A stretch of 57,581 bases of DNA from Microcaldota archaeon (GTDB taxonomy: Archaea > Micrarchaeota > Micrarchaeia > Anstonellales > Bilamarchaeaceae), in the NCBI GenBank assembly GCA_018812625.1, contig JAHJDH010000031.1, forward strand, positions 1 through 57,581. The letters run 5' to 3'. Made by a program: the position numbers and the translations under genes. Positions 1-8,126 of the stretch are shown piece after piece (position 1 is the first letter of the stretch; the number at the start of each line of letters is the position of its first letter). The notes beneath the pieces are model-generated. The model worked only from the letters and a program-made list of their open reading frames with translations, was not told the origin of the DNA and did not search any database.

Positions 1-212
1 GCGACACTAACAAAATCCCAGAAGATAAGATATCTGAAGTCATTGTCAATAATTTCTCGTTTAAGCCAGCTGACATGATCGAGAAACTTGATTTGCTTCG
101 TCCTATTTATAGAAAAACGGCAGCCTATGGTCACTTTGGCCAGGAAGAGCCTGAGTTTAATTGGGAAAAAACAGATATGGCCAAAAAATTAAGTTCTGAA
201 GCAGGGTTGTGA
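1..212 (+). CDS. metK: S-adenosylmethionine synthetase, C-terminal end (partial)
   Basis: This is the last 69 codons of a gene that begins before the window; the reading frame starts at base 3 and stops with TGA at 210-212. The visible C-terminus contains the stretch RPIYRKTAAYGHFG followed by EEPEFNWEKTD, the strongly conserved end of bacterial-type MetK. The enzyme makes S-adenosylmethionine from methionine and ATP in the cytosol. Many archaea use a different, divergent SAM synthetase, so a bacterial-type MetK is a mild sign of transfer or lineage-specific retention. The next gene starts about six bases after this stop, so the two may be co-transcribed. Confidence 0.93.
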   Translation, partial: DTNKIPEDKISEVIVNNFSFKPADMIEKLDLLRPIYRKTAAYGHFGQEEPEFNWEKTDMAKKLSSEAGL

Positions 213-217
213 TTTTT

Positions 218-721
218 ATGTATAAAACAATTATTTTATTTCTGATATCAGTAGCTTTGATCGGTTGTGTTCAGCAACCAACAGCAGATCAACCAGTAGT
301 AGATAATGGTACTGTTGATGAGCCCAATGTTACAGATGACGTCGAAGAGGATATGGTTGTGCCACCCAATGAGATAAATGATGCCATGGATGAGCCATTA
401 GTTGGCGGAGATTCTGATGAACATGGATGTATTGGCAGTGCAGGCTATTCCTGGTGTGAAGAAAAACAGAAATGCCTTCGATCCTGGGAAGAGCCATGCA
501 GCTCAAAATTAAACGCAAGCGAGGCGCGCGAAATTGCCATGCAAAGCGATTGCGTTTCAGAGGGCAATCTTTCTGATTCTTCAGAATACAACAATGCAAC
601 AAATACGTGGTGGATTGATCTTGAAATTGAAAAACCAGGTTGCAGCCCAGCATGTGTTGTTAGTGAAGAAAAGGAAAGTGCAGAAATTAACTGGAGATGC
701 ACTGGATTACAAATAGGCTGA
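218..721 (+). CDS. Predicted secreted lipoprotein with Cys-rich module
   Basis: The protein has 167 residues from ATG 218; an in-frame GTG at 209 overlaps the metK stop and is a less likely start. Residues 1-16 form a short basic and hydrophobic signal ending in the lipobox-like ALIGC, so residue 17 could be the lipid-modified cysteine. An acidic, Asp/Glu/Val-rich linker follows. Then comes a compact Cys/Trp/Gly module (CIGSAGYSWC, later CLRSWEEPC) and a C-terminal domain with three further cysteines (GCSPAC and WRC). The spacing suggests disulfide bonds in an extracellular domain. No enzymatic motif is visible and the function is unknown. The surface location rests on the signal sequence and cysteine pattern. 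Confidence 0.7.
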   Translation: MYKTIILFLISVALIGCVQQPTADQPVVDNGTVDEPNVTDDVEEDMVVPPNEINDAMDEPLVGGDSDEHGCIGSAGYSWCEEKQKCLRSWEEPCSSKLNASEAREIAMQSDCVSEGNLSDSSEYNNATNTWWIDLEIEKPGCSPACVVSEEKESAEINWRCTGLQIG

Positions 722-967
722 TTATTTCAGTCTTCCTTCAGAAGCTTCTGTTAGTATAACTGTTGGCAAAAGTTCCATGTTTGCTGCAGTAATCAATTTT
801 TTTAGCTGAGGTTTTTGGATATCTACAGGATCAACTCTAATTGTTTCGCGAAGAGGGTGGGCAAGTATCCCTGCTATTCTGACATTTCTATTAAATTCTA
901 CAATGCTGCTAGGTTTATCAAAAGGCAAGGTGCCCAATTTTAGGACTGATCCGTTTATTTTTTTCAT
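722..967 (-). CDS. Small conserved-looking hypothetical protein
   Basis: This 81-residue protein is read convergently to the lipoprotein gene and stops immediately beside it. I chose ATG 967 over an upstream GTG at 1015 because an AT-rich TTTAAAT box lies about 25 bases before ATG 967, the right distance for a leaderless archaeal transcript. The protein is soluble, with a basic N-terminus and a central stretch around HPLRETIRVDPVDIQKPQL. I recognise no family. Composition looks like real coding sequence, but there is no independent support. Confidence 0.45.
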   Translation of the reverse strand: MKKINGSVLKLGTLPFDKPSSIVEFNRNVRIAGILAHPLRETIRVDPVDIQKPQLKKLITAANMELLPTVILTEASEGRLK

Positions 968-1057
968 ATCTTGGTTAGGGGAAGTAATTCCATTTAAATT
1001 ATCGCATTTTTCCACTTTCGTTCATTTTAAAAAATGTATTTTTGTGATATCAATGTT

Positions 1058-2026
1058 ATGCCTAATTGTACTGTTATCCTGCATAGACATTCGCGCATAG
1101 GACCACTAATCTGCGATAAGAGCAGTTTTGTTGCAGATAAGCTAAAACCATTGGTAGAATCCAGAATGGCAGAAAGCAAATCCACTCATGTTGTACATGA
1201 CATTGCCCCAAGTTTCCTGCTCTCAAAATCAATTCAATTATCATTTGAAAGCAAACTAAAAAATCCAAAATTCCACAAACTTTTGGAAAGATTTAATACA
1301 AACTGGCTAACTGATGCCCGGAAGGCTCTGGAAAAGGCAGATAATGGAGAGTCCAGCAAAATATTTGATCCAAAGTTTGGTCCTGAATTTGACATGATTC
1401 TGGAGCTGAATTCAGCAAATCCAGGAACAGTAATAAATCACCTGACACCAGTTCCTCCTGAGGCTTTGATAGAGCTTACCCGATTTAGATTAGAAATGCT
1501 TGAAGGGGGGAAATGGGCTAAAGGAAATATCAAGCGCGCTATTAATCATATTAAAGAATCCCAAGGAGCGCTGTCCTGCTGCAATCTTATTCGGGATGTT
1601 GAGGCTATGGCACAAATTGGGAGACTTGGTTCAGATGCGATTTTATTGCGTGGTCTTGGACATGGATATCTGACACATTTAGGTGATAATGAAATAGCTG
1701 TTGTCCCAGAAGGATATGGCATCGAGGCAGAACCAAGCGCCCGCAGAGTATTCAATTTTGCTGATTTTGTTGAAAGATGCGGCGTAACTATCTTGTCTGA
1801 AACCGAGCCTGTTTTGGTTTCTCCATATGAACAATCACTAAATACTATGTGCGGAGGAAATCTCGAAGAACTTGATATGGATGGCAATGCCCTACTTCAT
1901 ATGATGTTTATTGGAGCTGTTCGTATGAATGCCGATAAGGTATCTAACCAGGAAGAGCTATTTCGGGTAGCATACATTCTTGCAAAACAAGATCTTCCAA
2001 AATTCCAAAGAGAGGTTTTTGGCTAG
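1058..2026 (+). CDS. Hypothetical protein, 322 aa
   Basis: I chose ATG 1058 because an AT-rich box (ATTTTAAAA) lies about 30 bases upstream; an in-frame ATG at 1034 would leave no room for a promoter beside the divergent neighbour. The protein is soluble, with no membrane segment or signal. Its start, TVILHRHSRIGP, has an RHS triplet loosely like the histidine-phosphatase RHG motif, and GLGHGYLTHLG occurs near residue 200, but the spacing of the family is not convincing. The middle is helical. The C-terminal part contains a compact region around CGVTILSETEPVLVSPYEQS. Function unknown. Confidence 0.6.
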   Translation: MPNCTVILHRHSRIGPLICDKSSFVADKLKPLVESRMAESKSTHVVHDIAPSFLLSKSIQLSFESKLKNPKFHKLLERFNTNWLTDARKALEKADNGESSKIFDPKFGPEFDMILELNSANPGTVINHLTPVPPEALIELTRFRLEMLEGGKWAKGNIKRAINHIKESQGALSCCNLIRDVEAMAQIGRLGSDAILLRGLGHGYLTHLGDNEIAVVPEGYGIEAEPSARRVFNFADFVERCGVTILSETEPVLVSPYEQSLNTMCGGNLEELDMDGNALLHMMFIGAVRMNADKVSNQEELFRVAYILAKQDLPKFQREVFG

Positions 2027-2113
2027 TTGGTAGCTGCTCCAGTTAAAAATGCTAATTCTGCCCAAATTTTAGCTTAAGTTAGTCTTTTTTAAGATTCGCA
2101 GATTAAATTTGTT

Positions 2114-2548
2114 ATGAAGATAATTCGATCCCAATACGCACCGCATAATTTCCTGGTGGTATTCTTCTTCATGGCAATTGCAATTTTTGTTTTGTACAAA
2201 GCATTAATCCTTGACGATCCTATTCGTGGGATTACTGGAATTGCACTTCTTTTACTAGCTTATTATTTCAGTGGATTCCCAACAGAAACTACTCTTGATG
2301 ATAAAGGAATTGAGATAACTCAAAGCATCATAAATAAAAAACTAAAAATGACATATGGATCGATTCGGTTAGTAACAAGCTACAAACAAAAAAGATTGTT
2401 TGGAATTTCAACTTTAGTTAAAATTAAGGGCAGAGGAGTAAAGAAAACTCTAATTTTTTCAACAAATGAAGAGAAACAGGTAGCCAGACTACTCAAGATG
2501 TTAGAAGAAAAGATTGGCAAGGATAAAATAAGAAGAGCCTCTGCCTAA
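2114..2548 (+). CDS. Small membrane protein with PH-like cytosolic domain
   Basis: This 144-residue protein has two hydrophobic segments (about residues 14-30 and 38-54). A soluble domain of about 90 residues follows, made of short beta-strand-like stretches (ITQSIINKKLKMTYGSIRLV) and ending in a charged helix. The arrangement of two helices plus a strand-rich domain with a terminal helix is that of small bacterial and archaeal PH-like membrane proteins. The genes at 10798 and 18574 share it, so this may be one paralogous family. The assignment is from pattern only and the role is unknown. The gene stands alone. Confidence 0.6.
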   Translation: MKIIRSQYAPHNFLVVFFFMAIAIFVLYKALILDDPIRGITGIALLLLAYYFSGFPTETTLDDKGIEITQSIINKKLKMTYGSIRLVTSYKQKRLFGISTLVKIKGRGVKKTLIFSTNEEKQVARLLKMLEEKIGKDKIRRASA

Positions 2549-2668
2549 GAATGACGTTATTTGAAAATTTACTAAGCTTTATAATCACTCCTCATTTAAA
2601 TGAAAAGAATAGCAGCGCTCAAATTGAGTGGTGGTTATAGAATAAATTTAATTGATAGGTGTAAAATA

Positions 2669-2863
2669 ATGGTAGAAGGAACAGTAAAATTCTTCAATGA
2701 AATGAAGCATTTCGGTTTTATTGCCGGCGATGATGGAAAAGAATATTTTGTACACGTAAGTGGCCTTAAAGACGGAACAACAATCCGAGAAGGCGATAAA
2801 GTAAGTTTTGAAGTTGTCCAGGGTGACAAAGGAGAAAAAGCAGAACAAGTAGAAAAAATCTAA
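2669..2863 (+). CDS. cspA: Cold-shock domain protein, copy 1
   Basis: This 64-residue CspA-type protein is a single cold-shock (OB-fold) domain that binds single-stranded RNA or DNA. RNP1 is visible as KHFGFIAGD and RNP2 as EYFVH. I chose ATG 2669 because AGGTG lies ten bases upstream and the product matches copy 2 residue for residue in length. The longer reading frame from 2600 would add an unrelated tail. CspA proteins are mostly bacterial and patchy in archaea. The gene precedes glutamate dehydrogenase, and a near-identical gene follows it. Confidence 0.92.
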   Translation: MVEGTVKFFNEMKHFGFIAGDDGKEYFVHVSGLKDGTTIREGDKVSFEVVQGDKGEKAEQVEKI

Positions 2864-2993
2864 TCTGATTTTTATTTTCATATTTTTCTTTTTCTTATAT
2901 ATAATATCCGCTATCCAACGTAAGAATTTGGGCAAGGTTTAAAATGACTTAGTCCAAATTGATGTAAAAATCTAACTTAAAAGAGGCGAAAAA

Positions 2994-4217
2994 ATGGTTT
3001 TTGAAAACACACAAAAGCAATTAGAAAAAGCTAAGAAGCACGTGGAATTAGTACAGGAAACCGAAGAAACGCTAAAATACCCTACAGAAGCATTTACATT
3101 CTCAATCCCAGTTCGGATGGATGATGGATCTCTGAAAGTTTTTGAAGGACACAGAGTCCGATATAATGATGCCAGAGGCCCCACTAAAGGAGGAATAAGA
3201 TATCATCCAGGAGTAAATCTGGATGAGGTAAAAGCCCTTGCTTTTTGGATGAGCATTAAATGTGCGGTCATAAATATCCCATATGGTGGTGGAAAAGGAG
3301 GTATCACTGTTGATCCGCATAAATTATCAAAGGCCGAGCTTGAGAAATTATCACGAGGCTGGATGAGAAAAGCATATCGAATTGTTGGTCCAGATAGAGA
3401 TATCCCAGCACCAGATGTTTATACTAACGGCCAGATCATGGCTTGGATGATGGATGAATATTCTATCATCAAAGGAGAATACTCTCCAGGAGTTATTACT
3501 GGAAAGCCATTATCCCTAGGGGGATCTCTTGGAAGGTCATATGCAACTGCCCTTGGCGGATATTACTGTGTTAAAGAAGCAGTCAAGAAGATGGAAGTTG
3601 GAAAGACAGTTGTAGTTCAAGGTTTTGGTAATGCGGGCTCTCACATGGCCAGATTGCTTTCTGAGGATGGATTCAAGGTAATTGCAGTATCAGACTCTAA
3701 AGGAGGAGCTCTTCTAGAAGAAGGATTTGACTATGATAAACTAATGGAAGTCAAGACCAAAGAAAGAAGGGTAGATTCATATCCAGGATGCAAGAAAATC
3801 TCAAATGAGGAAATTCTTGAGCTTGAGTGTGATATTCTTGTTCTAGCTGCTCTTGAAAACGTTGTAACTGAGAAAAATGCAGGCAATATCAAAGGAAAGA
3901 TGATTGTTGAGCTTGCAAACGGGCCAGTTAATCCAGAGGCTGATGATATCCTACATAAGAATAGCAAGTTCTTAATTCCAGATATTCTGGCAAACTCCGG
4001 GGGAGTTTGTGTATCTTATTTTGAGTGGGTACAGAACAAACAAGGATATTACTGGAAAGAAGACGAAGTCAATGCAAAACTACTTGAAAAGATGGTCAAA
4101 GAGTTCAATGCAACCTTTGATATTCACAAGGAAAAGAGCATTGATATGAGGACTGCTGCATATGTACTGGCTTTGGGCCGCATAGATGAGGCCACAAAAG
4201 ACAAAGCGATATATTGA
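2994..4217 (+). CDS. gdhA: Glutamate dehydrogenase
   Basis: The 407-residue enzyme belongs to the Glu/Leu/Phe/Val dehydrogenase family, hexameric and cytosolic, interconverting glutamate with 2-oxoglutarate and ammonia using NAD(P). The substrate-binding and catalytic lysine regions are visible as GPTKGGIRYHP and PYGGGKGGI. The Rossmann nucleotide motif VVQGFGNAGSHMA lies near residue 205. Length is close to the usual 410-420. A GAGGCG ribosome site precedes ATG 2994. The gene is flanked by two cold-shock genes on the same strand, probably through local duplication. Coenzyme preference cannot be read safely. Confidence 0.95.
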   Translation: MVFENTQKQLEKAKKHVELVQETEETLKYPTEAFTFSIPVRMDDGSLKVFEGHRVRYNDARGPTKGGIRYHPGVNLDEVKALAFWMSIKCAVINIPYGGGKGGITVDPHKLSKAELEKLSRGWMRKAYRIVGPDRDIPAPDVYTNGQIMAWMMDEYSIIKGEYSPGVITGKPLSLGGSLGRSYATALGGYYCVKEAVKKMEVGKTVVVQGFGNAGSHMARLLSEDGFKVIAVSDSKGGALLEEGFDYDKLMEVKTKERRVDSYPGCKKISNEEILELECDILVLAALENVVTEKNAGNIKGKMIVELANGPVNPEADDILHKNSKFLIPDILANSGGVCVSYFEWVQNKQGYYWKEDEVNAKLLEKMVKEFNATFDIHKEKSIDMRTAAYVLALGRIDEATKDKAIY

Positions 4218-4260
4218 TTAATGTTCTAGAACTAATAATACTAACAATAATGGTGAAAAA

Positions 4261-4455
4261 ATGGTAGAAGGAACAGTAAAATTTTATAACGAAATGAAGA
4301 ACTTCGGCTTTATTGCCGGCGATGATGGAAAAGAATATTTTGTACACTCAAGTGGAGTAAAAGACGGAACAACACTCCGAGAGGGCGACAAAGTAAGTTT
4401 TGAAGTTGTCCAGGGCGACAAAGGACCAAAAGCAGAACAAGTAGAAAAAATCTAA
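4261..4455 (+). CDS. cspA: Cold-shock domain protein, copy 2
   Basis: This is a second 64-residue cold-shock protein, differing from copy 1 at only about eight positions (for example KFYNEMKNFGFI for KFFNEMKHFGFI). RNP1 and RNP2 are intact. GGTGA lies directly upstream of ATG 4261. The DNA of the two copies is also nearly identical, so the duplication is recent or kept uniform by gene conversion. Copy 2 follows glutamate dehydrogenase by about 40 bases and could be co-transcribed with it. Confidence 0.92.
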   Translation: MVEGTVKFYNEMKNFGFIAGDDGKEYFVHSSGVKDGTTLREGDKVSFEVVQGDKGPKAEQVEKI

Positions 4456-4524
4456 TTTCATTTTTCTCTGTTTTATATTGGTTAATTTTAAATTTTTTTT
4501 TCTTAACTTTTTTTTGTGAGTCAT

Positions 4525-4926
4525 ATGTTTCAACAAAGAATTCGGTCAGCTTCAAAGAGAGGCGTTCAAGAAAAAAGGGATCCAAAGTTAGCTGCTGCTA
4601 TAAAAAAGTATCAACTAATAGCAGAGTTAAGAGGAACCATTGAAGGTGGAGATGTTTCTGCGGTTTGTAAAACCCTATTCCAAAATCCAGATCAGATTAG
4701 ATATGTATTTGGAGCTTTAATTGATCCTTCGAAAGATTTATCTCGCCATGCAGAGTTTGTTATTGCAAGGCTAGCTCAAAGTAATGACCCAGTAGTGCAA
4801 ACTCATCTTCAGATAGGCCTATCTAATTTTCTAAGCTCTCCATGGATTAGTGATAACGCATCTAATCTATCTGCTATTGAACTGAGAATTCGTATGAGTA
4901 TGATCCATTCAAGGCTTTCAGGCTAA
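4525..4926 (+). CDS. Hypothetical helical protein
   Basis: The protein has 133 residues from ATG 4525; GTG 4516 in frame is possible. It starts with a basic tail (RIRSASKRGVQEKRDPK) and continues as predicted amphipathic helices with Leu/Ala/Ile spacing like a short HEAT-type solenoid (HAEFVIARLAQSNDPVVQTHL). No signal, membrane segment or catalytic motif is present. Its stop overlaps by four bases the end of the convergent gene at 4923. Function unknown; protein-protein interaction is a guess from the helical pattern. Confidence 0.55.
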   Translation: MFQQRIRSASKRGVQEKRDPKLAAAIKKYQLIAELRGTIEGGDVSAVCKTLFQNPDQIRYVFGALIDPSKDLSRHAEFVIARLAQSNDPVVQTHLQIGLSNFLSSPWISDNASNLSAIELRIRMSMIHSRLSG

Positions 4927-5561
4927 AAATTCCTTGTTTGTTTTATTTCTATCAAGCCATGTTTTTCAGCTTCTCTTAGAGTTTGGGGCAAATCATCATG
5001 ATAATCATACACTCCGGAAAACATGCCTTTTTTGATTTTTGAAACTACTAACTTTAACAATCGATCCCAGCACCCTTCTTTTATTTCAAAATAATAATGT
5101 TTTGCCTTACCATTCTTTTCCATAGTAAAGCCGGATGATAAAGTAGTTACAATGATGTTCTGAGCCTTTGCAACTCTTTTTGTTCTCTGAATCCAGTCCT
5201 TGTGAAAATCCCTGCTTAACTGTACTAGTCCAAGGCCTTTCGCCTCATGCAAAACAGCTTCAATCGTTAGATCAGAATTAACTGTATCTGCTAATTTCCC
5301 TTCTTCCAGCTTTGTTGCAATAAAAAGAATGAATCTAAATGATGCTTCTGGCGTTATTTCTGCCTTGTAAAATCCCGGATCATGCCCCTCCTTGCGATAA
5401 AATCCGTGAGTTAATATGCTTTCAATAATTTTTGTCGCAATTCCAAAAAGGCGTATTTTACCATCTTCCTTCAGTACTTTTGCCCTTTGAAATGCTTTTT
5501 TTACATTCGTTCCAACAGCAATTTCTGATCTAGGACTGGGCCTGTCAAATGCTTTACGCAT
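4923..5561 (-). CDS. Hypothetical protein, 212 aa
   Basis: This is a soluble, basic 212-residue protein on the minus strand, convergent with the preceding gene. It has no signal or membrane helix. Conserved-looking segments include THGFYRKEGHDPGFYKAEITPE and, near the C-terminus, SGVYDYHDDLPQTLREAEKHGLIE. The latter resembles the recognition end of a winged-helix-like domain. I recognise no named family. The start at 5561 is the only suitable ATG and lies about 50 bases from the divergent methyltransferase gene, so the two share a short promoter region. Confidence 0.6.
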   Translation of the reverse strand: MRKAFDRPSPRSEIAVGTNVKKAFQRAKVLKEDGKIRLFGIATKIIESILTHGFYRKEGHDPGFYKAEITPEASFRFILFIATKLEEGKLADTVNSDLTIEAVLHEAKGLGLVQLSRDFHKDWIQRTKRVAKAQNIIVTTLSSGFTMEKNGKAKHYYFEIKEGCWDRLLKLVVSKIKKGMFSGVYDYHDDLPQTLREAEKHGLIEIKQTRNF

Positions 5562-5613
5562 GTTGTTATTTCTGTGAAGATGGTATTAAATACTTTTTCG
5601 GAAAAATGACTAT

Positions 5614-6378
5614 ATGGAATTTGTTTGCCCTAAATGCAAGGTTCCTCTTGGAGGCAAAGATAAATTCGTCTGCTCCAAGTGCGCAAGCGTTTATCCAGTT
5701 AAAGAAAAAATACCTGATTTTCTAGACTCTAAATCCTGGACTACTGCTATACATACTTTCCTTTTTGATACCCTCTCACTGATTTATGAGAACAATCTAT
5801 ATGAGTATAATTTCAAACTTTGGTGTGGCATGAGCGTTCCAAAGCGAGATGTTCTTCGCAAAATGATTCGAAAAGAGATTTCTCAAGACGCCCGGAATAT
5901 AATTGACATAGCAGGAGGCTCTGGAACACTGAGTCGCCATCTTGCCTCTGATGCTTCAGATGTTTATTGCATTGATTATTCTATGGGAATGCTCAGATCT
6001 GGTCAGAAGCATTCTAAGGCTCCAAATATGCATTTTATTCGTTCTATGGCAGAAACTCTTCCTTTTGCAAAACAAAGCTTTGATGGGGCTATTATTGGCT
6101 ATAGTTTCTACTTATTCAAAAAGCCAGAGATTGTTCTGCGCGAAGTATCCAGAGTGCTGAAGCCTGGAGCTCCACTAGCTATAGCCACGTTTTTCAAAGG
6201 CGATGGGGGGTATTTGAAGTATCGGCTTGGGATTTGGCATGCAAAAAGAAAGGGAATCAACGTTTATACGTTGGCTCAAACCCGGGCAATGGTATCAAAA
6301 GCAGGCTTTGACGAAATTGATACTGATATATATGGTTCGTTTGTTCTTCTTAGTGCAAGGAAGAAAAAAGACAAATGA
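5614..6378 (+). CDS. Zinc-ribbon class I SAM-dependent methyltransferase
   Basis: The 254-residue protein begins with a Trm112-like four-cysteine zinc ribbon (CPKC at 5-8, CSKC at about 20-23) followed by the PDFL signature seen in methyltransferases with such N-termini. The Rossmann methyltransferase domain has SAM motif I as IIDIAGGSGTLSRHL, acidic motif II near VYCIDYS, and a UbiE-like motif SRVLKPGAPLAIATFF. It therefore transfers a methyl group from SAM to an unknown substrate. The ribbon plus UbiE-type core is typical of methyltransferases of small molecules, lipids or RNA. No neighbour points to the target. Confidence 0.82.
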   Translation: MEFVCPKCKVPLGGKDKFVCSKCASVYPVKEKIPDFLDSKSWTTAIHTFLFDTLSLIYENNLYEYNFKLWCGMSVPKRDVLRKMIRKEISQDARNIIDIAGGSGTLSRHLASDASDVYCIDYSMGMLRSGQKHSKAPNMHFIRSMAETLPFAKQSFDGAIIGYSFYLFKKPEIVLREVSRVLKPGAPLAIATFFKGDGGYLKYRLGIWHAKRKGINVYTLAQTRAMVSKAGFDEIDTDIYGSFVLLSARKKKDK

Positions 6379-6407
6379 TTTTTATATAGAAGCAGCGATG
6401 TCTAGTT

Positions 6408-6719
6408 ATGGCAGGAGATATTGAGTGGAAATTTGTACTTCTTGAAGGATATTGCATGTTCAATGCTTATAGCACAGAGAAAAAAGTCAGGGTAAATGTT
6501 TTTCCTGATGGAGATTTGACTAAAAAACCAGTGTCAAAACTCGAAGATAATGACATGTATCTTCCAAAGAGCAAACTCAAGAGGCCAAAGAATTGTCCTA
6601 GAGAGCCATCTGCTCTTTGCCTTAGCCAGGGCTGCAGATTCTTTGGTTATTCCAGCGGAAAGTTCAATGACATGACTCATGATATGTTCAAGCATTATCG
6701 GAAGCAGGAAAAGAGATAA
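6408..6719 (+). CDS. Hypothetical Cys-containing protein
   Basis: This 103-residue soluble protein starts 30 bases after the methyltransferase stop, on the same strand, so it may be co-transcribed. It has a strand-rich N-terminal half (KKVRVNVFPDGDLTKKP) and a C-terminal segment with three closely spaced cysteines (NCPREPSALCLSQGC) followed by a basic tail. The cysteine cluster could bind zinc, perhaps with a histidine or Cys 16. I recognise no family. Confidence 0.55.
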   Translation: MAGDIEWKFVLLEGYCMFNAYSTEKKVRVNVFPDGDLTKKPVSKLEDNDMYLPKSKLKRPKNCPREPSALCLSQGCRFFGYSSGKFNDMTHDMFKHYRKQEKR

Positions 6720-6866
6720 TTTCATTCTTTTAAGTGAACCATATTCAAAAACTGTAATCTATACCTACTTCTTCCAGTTTTTGCATAAAATCCAGAGACA
6801 ATTTATTAATACTAGTTATGTTGTAGTATATTGTATAATATGATTTAATAACTTGGAGATGGAAAT

Positions 6867-7379
6867 ATGACCAAACAAAAAAAGAATGATGCTCAAGGAA
6901 AGGGGAATGCCAGAGTTTATTTATCTGTTAGGGAAAGATGGAAGGCCTGGACTCCGCTTGTTGAAAAGTCTCCTTCTCAAGATACTAAAGTAGATGAACT
7001 ACTTCAGAGAATGCGCGTGGATTATGATGCTCACAGCGCTTATGAAGACATTGTTTCTATGGGAGAAGCTGCAGTGCCAAGGTTGATCGAACTTCTCACA
7101 ACTGGCAGTTTTGAAACTCCTGATGAGGCTGGTGTAGTTCTAGGAGGCATTGGAAAAGTAGCAGTACCAAAATTAATTGAAGCTCTTGATACTGATAATC
7201 CAAAGGCAAGGGAAGATCTCATCGATACCCTAGCGTATATCACCTCGGATTTTACAGCTGATGATTGGAAAGAAACGTGCAAGGATCTTGATGCTAATTT
7301 GGTTTTGAGAGCTGCAAATGCAGTTTCAGAAGCAGGTCATCGCGAATTTGCTTCTCGGATCAAGAGTGGAATTGAATGA
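6867..7379 (+). CDS. HEAT-repeat protein
   Basis: The protein has 170 residues. After a basic, disordered N-terminal 45 residues come two clear HEAT-like units, GEAAVPRLIELL and GKVAVPKLIEALDTDN, each with the AVP-LIE-AL pattern, and a third helical pair to the C-terminus. HEAT repeats form a superhelical scaffold that binds other proteins. GGAGATGG lies before ATG 6867 and a TTTAATAA box about 25 bases upstream. Function unknown beyond a binding role. Confidence 0.75.
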   Translation: MTKQKKNDAQGKGNARVYLSVRERWKAWTPLVEKSPSQDTKVDELLQRMRVDYDAHSAYEDIVSMGEAAVPRLIELLTTGSFETPDEAGVVLGGIGKVAVPKLIEALDTDNPKAREDLIDTLAYITSDFTADDWKETCKDLDANLVLRAANAVSEAGHREFASRIKSGIE

Positions 7380-7453
7380 TACTATAAACCTGATAATGAA
7401 CATACGCACATTTCAATTCCATTAGAAGATCAGAAGAAAAAATAATTTTTTAT

Positions 7454-8122
7454 CTATTCTATTTTTTGAAGTACTGCAGTTCCAGCATCATGTGAAATTT
7501 TAAATTTGCCAACACGGTCTATCCTCTCAAAACCCATTTTTTCAAGTTTTGGAAATAAGTGGGAATTTACTCCGAATACAAGGCCATCTGGAGGAACTAC
7601 CCTATGTATGTGGCTCAATAGCAGCGACTCATATTCAATTTCCATTTGTTTGCTCTTATTATGCGCCAAAACAATCTCGTCAATTGCTCCAAGAAAGACA
7701 CTCGCACTATTATCTGGCATTTTTGCCACATACTGAAGCATATCATTATTTTCAAGTACTATTCTTGGATCTTCAAAACTCATATTTTTATATGAAAGAT
7801 AAAGATCAACTCCCAAATATAATCTAACGCCACATGCCAGTGCAAAATCTACCATTGGCCTGGGATCACCTGCTCCAAGGTCCAATAAAACTGCATTTTC
7901 CAGTAAGTTCTGAAAAAATCCTGGGAGTTTTTTTATTCCCAAAAAAGTATTTCCATATACGAACATATGTGCCAATGCAGAACATGGGGGAAATGGAAAT
8001 CCAATCCTTTTCCAGGGTTCAGACGTGCAGCCAGTCAGTCTGTCTATTTGTACTTTTTCTAATTCTGGCACTTTCCTGAATCTAACCTTTGAGCTTCCGT
8101 TAACTCTTTTTTGCTTGTGCAT
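7454..8122 (-). CDS. Methyltransferase-like protein, paralogue A
   Basis: The 222-residue protein has a SAM-binding-like glycine motif, VLLDLGAGDPRPMVDFA, followed by LYLGVDLYLSYKN. This is the order of motifs I and II in class I methyltransferases, although later motifs are weak. A C-terminal segment, RVVPPDGLVFGVNSHLFPKLEKMGF, matches the upstream gene product closely in layout. The two genes lie four bases apart on the same strand and are diverged tandem paralogues. The methyl acceptor is unknown; loss of catalytic activity in one copy is possible. Confidence 0.62.
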   Translation of the reverse strand: MHKQKRVNGSSKVRFRKVPELEKVQIDRLTGCTSEPWKRIGFPFPPCSALAHMFVYGNTFLGIKKLPGFFQNLLENAVLLDLGAGDPRPMVDFALACGVRLYLGVDLYLSYKNMSFEDPRIVLENNDMLQYVAKMPDNSASVFLGAIDEIVLAHNKSKQMEIEYESLLLSHIHRVVPPDGLVFGVNSHLFPKLEKMGFERIDRVGKFKISHDAGTAVLQKIE

Positions 8123-8126
8123 GCTA

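Noticed and set aside
1058..2026. Histidine phosphatase
   Set aside because: Only an RHS triplet near the N-terminus fits; the second histidine and arginine context are not convincing.
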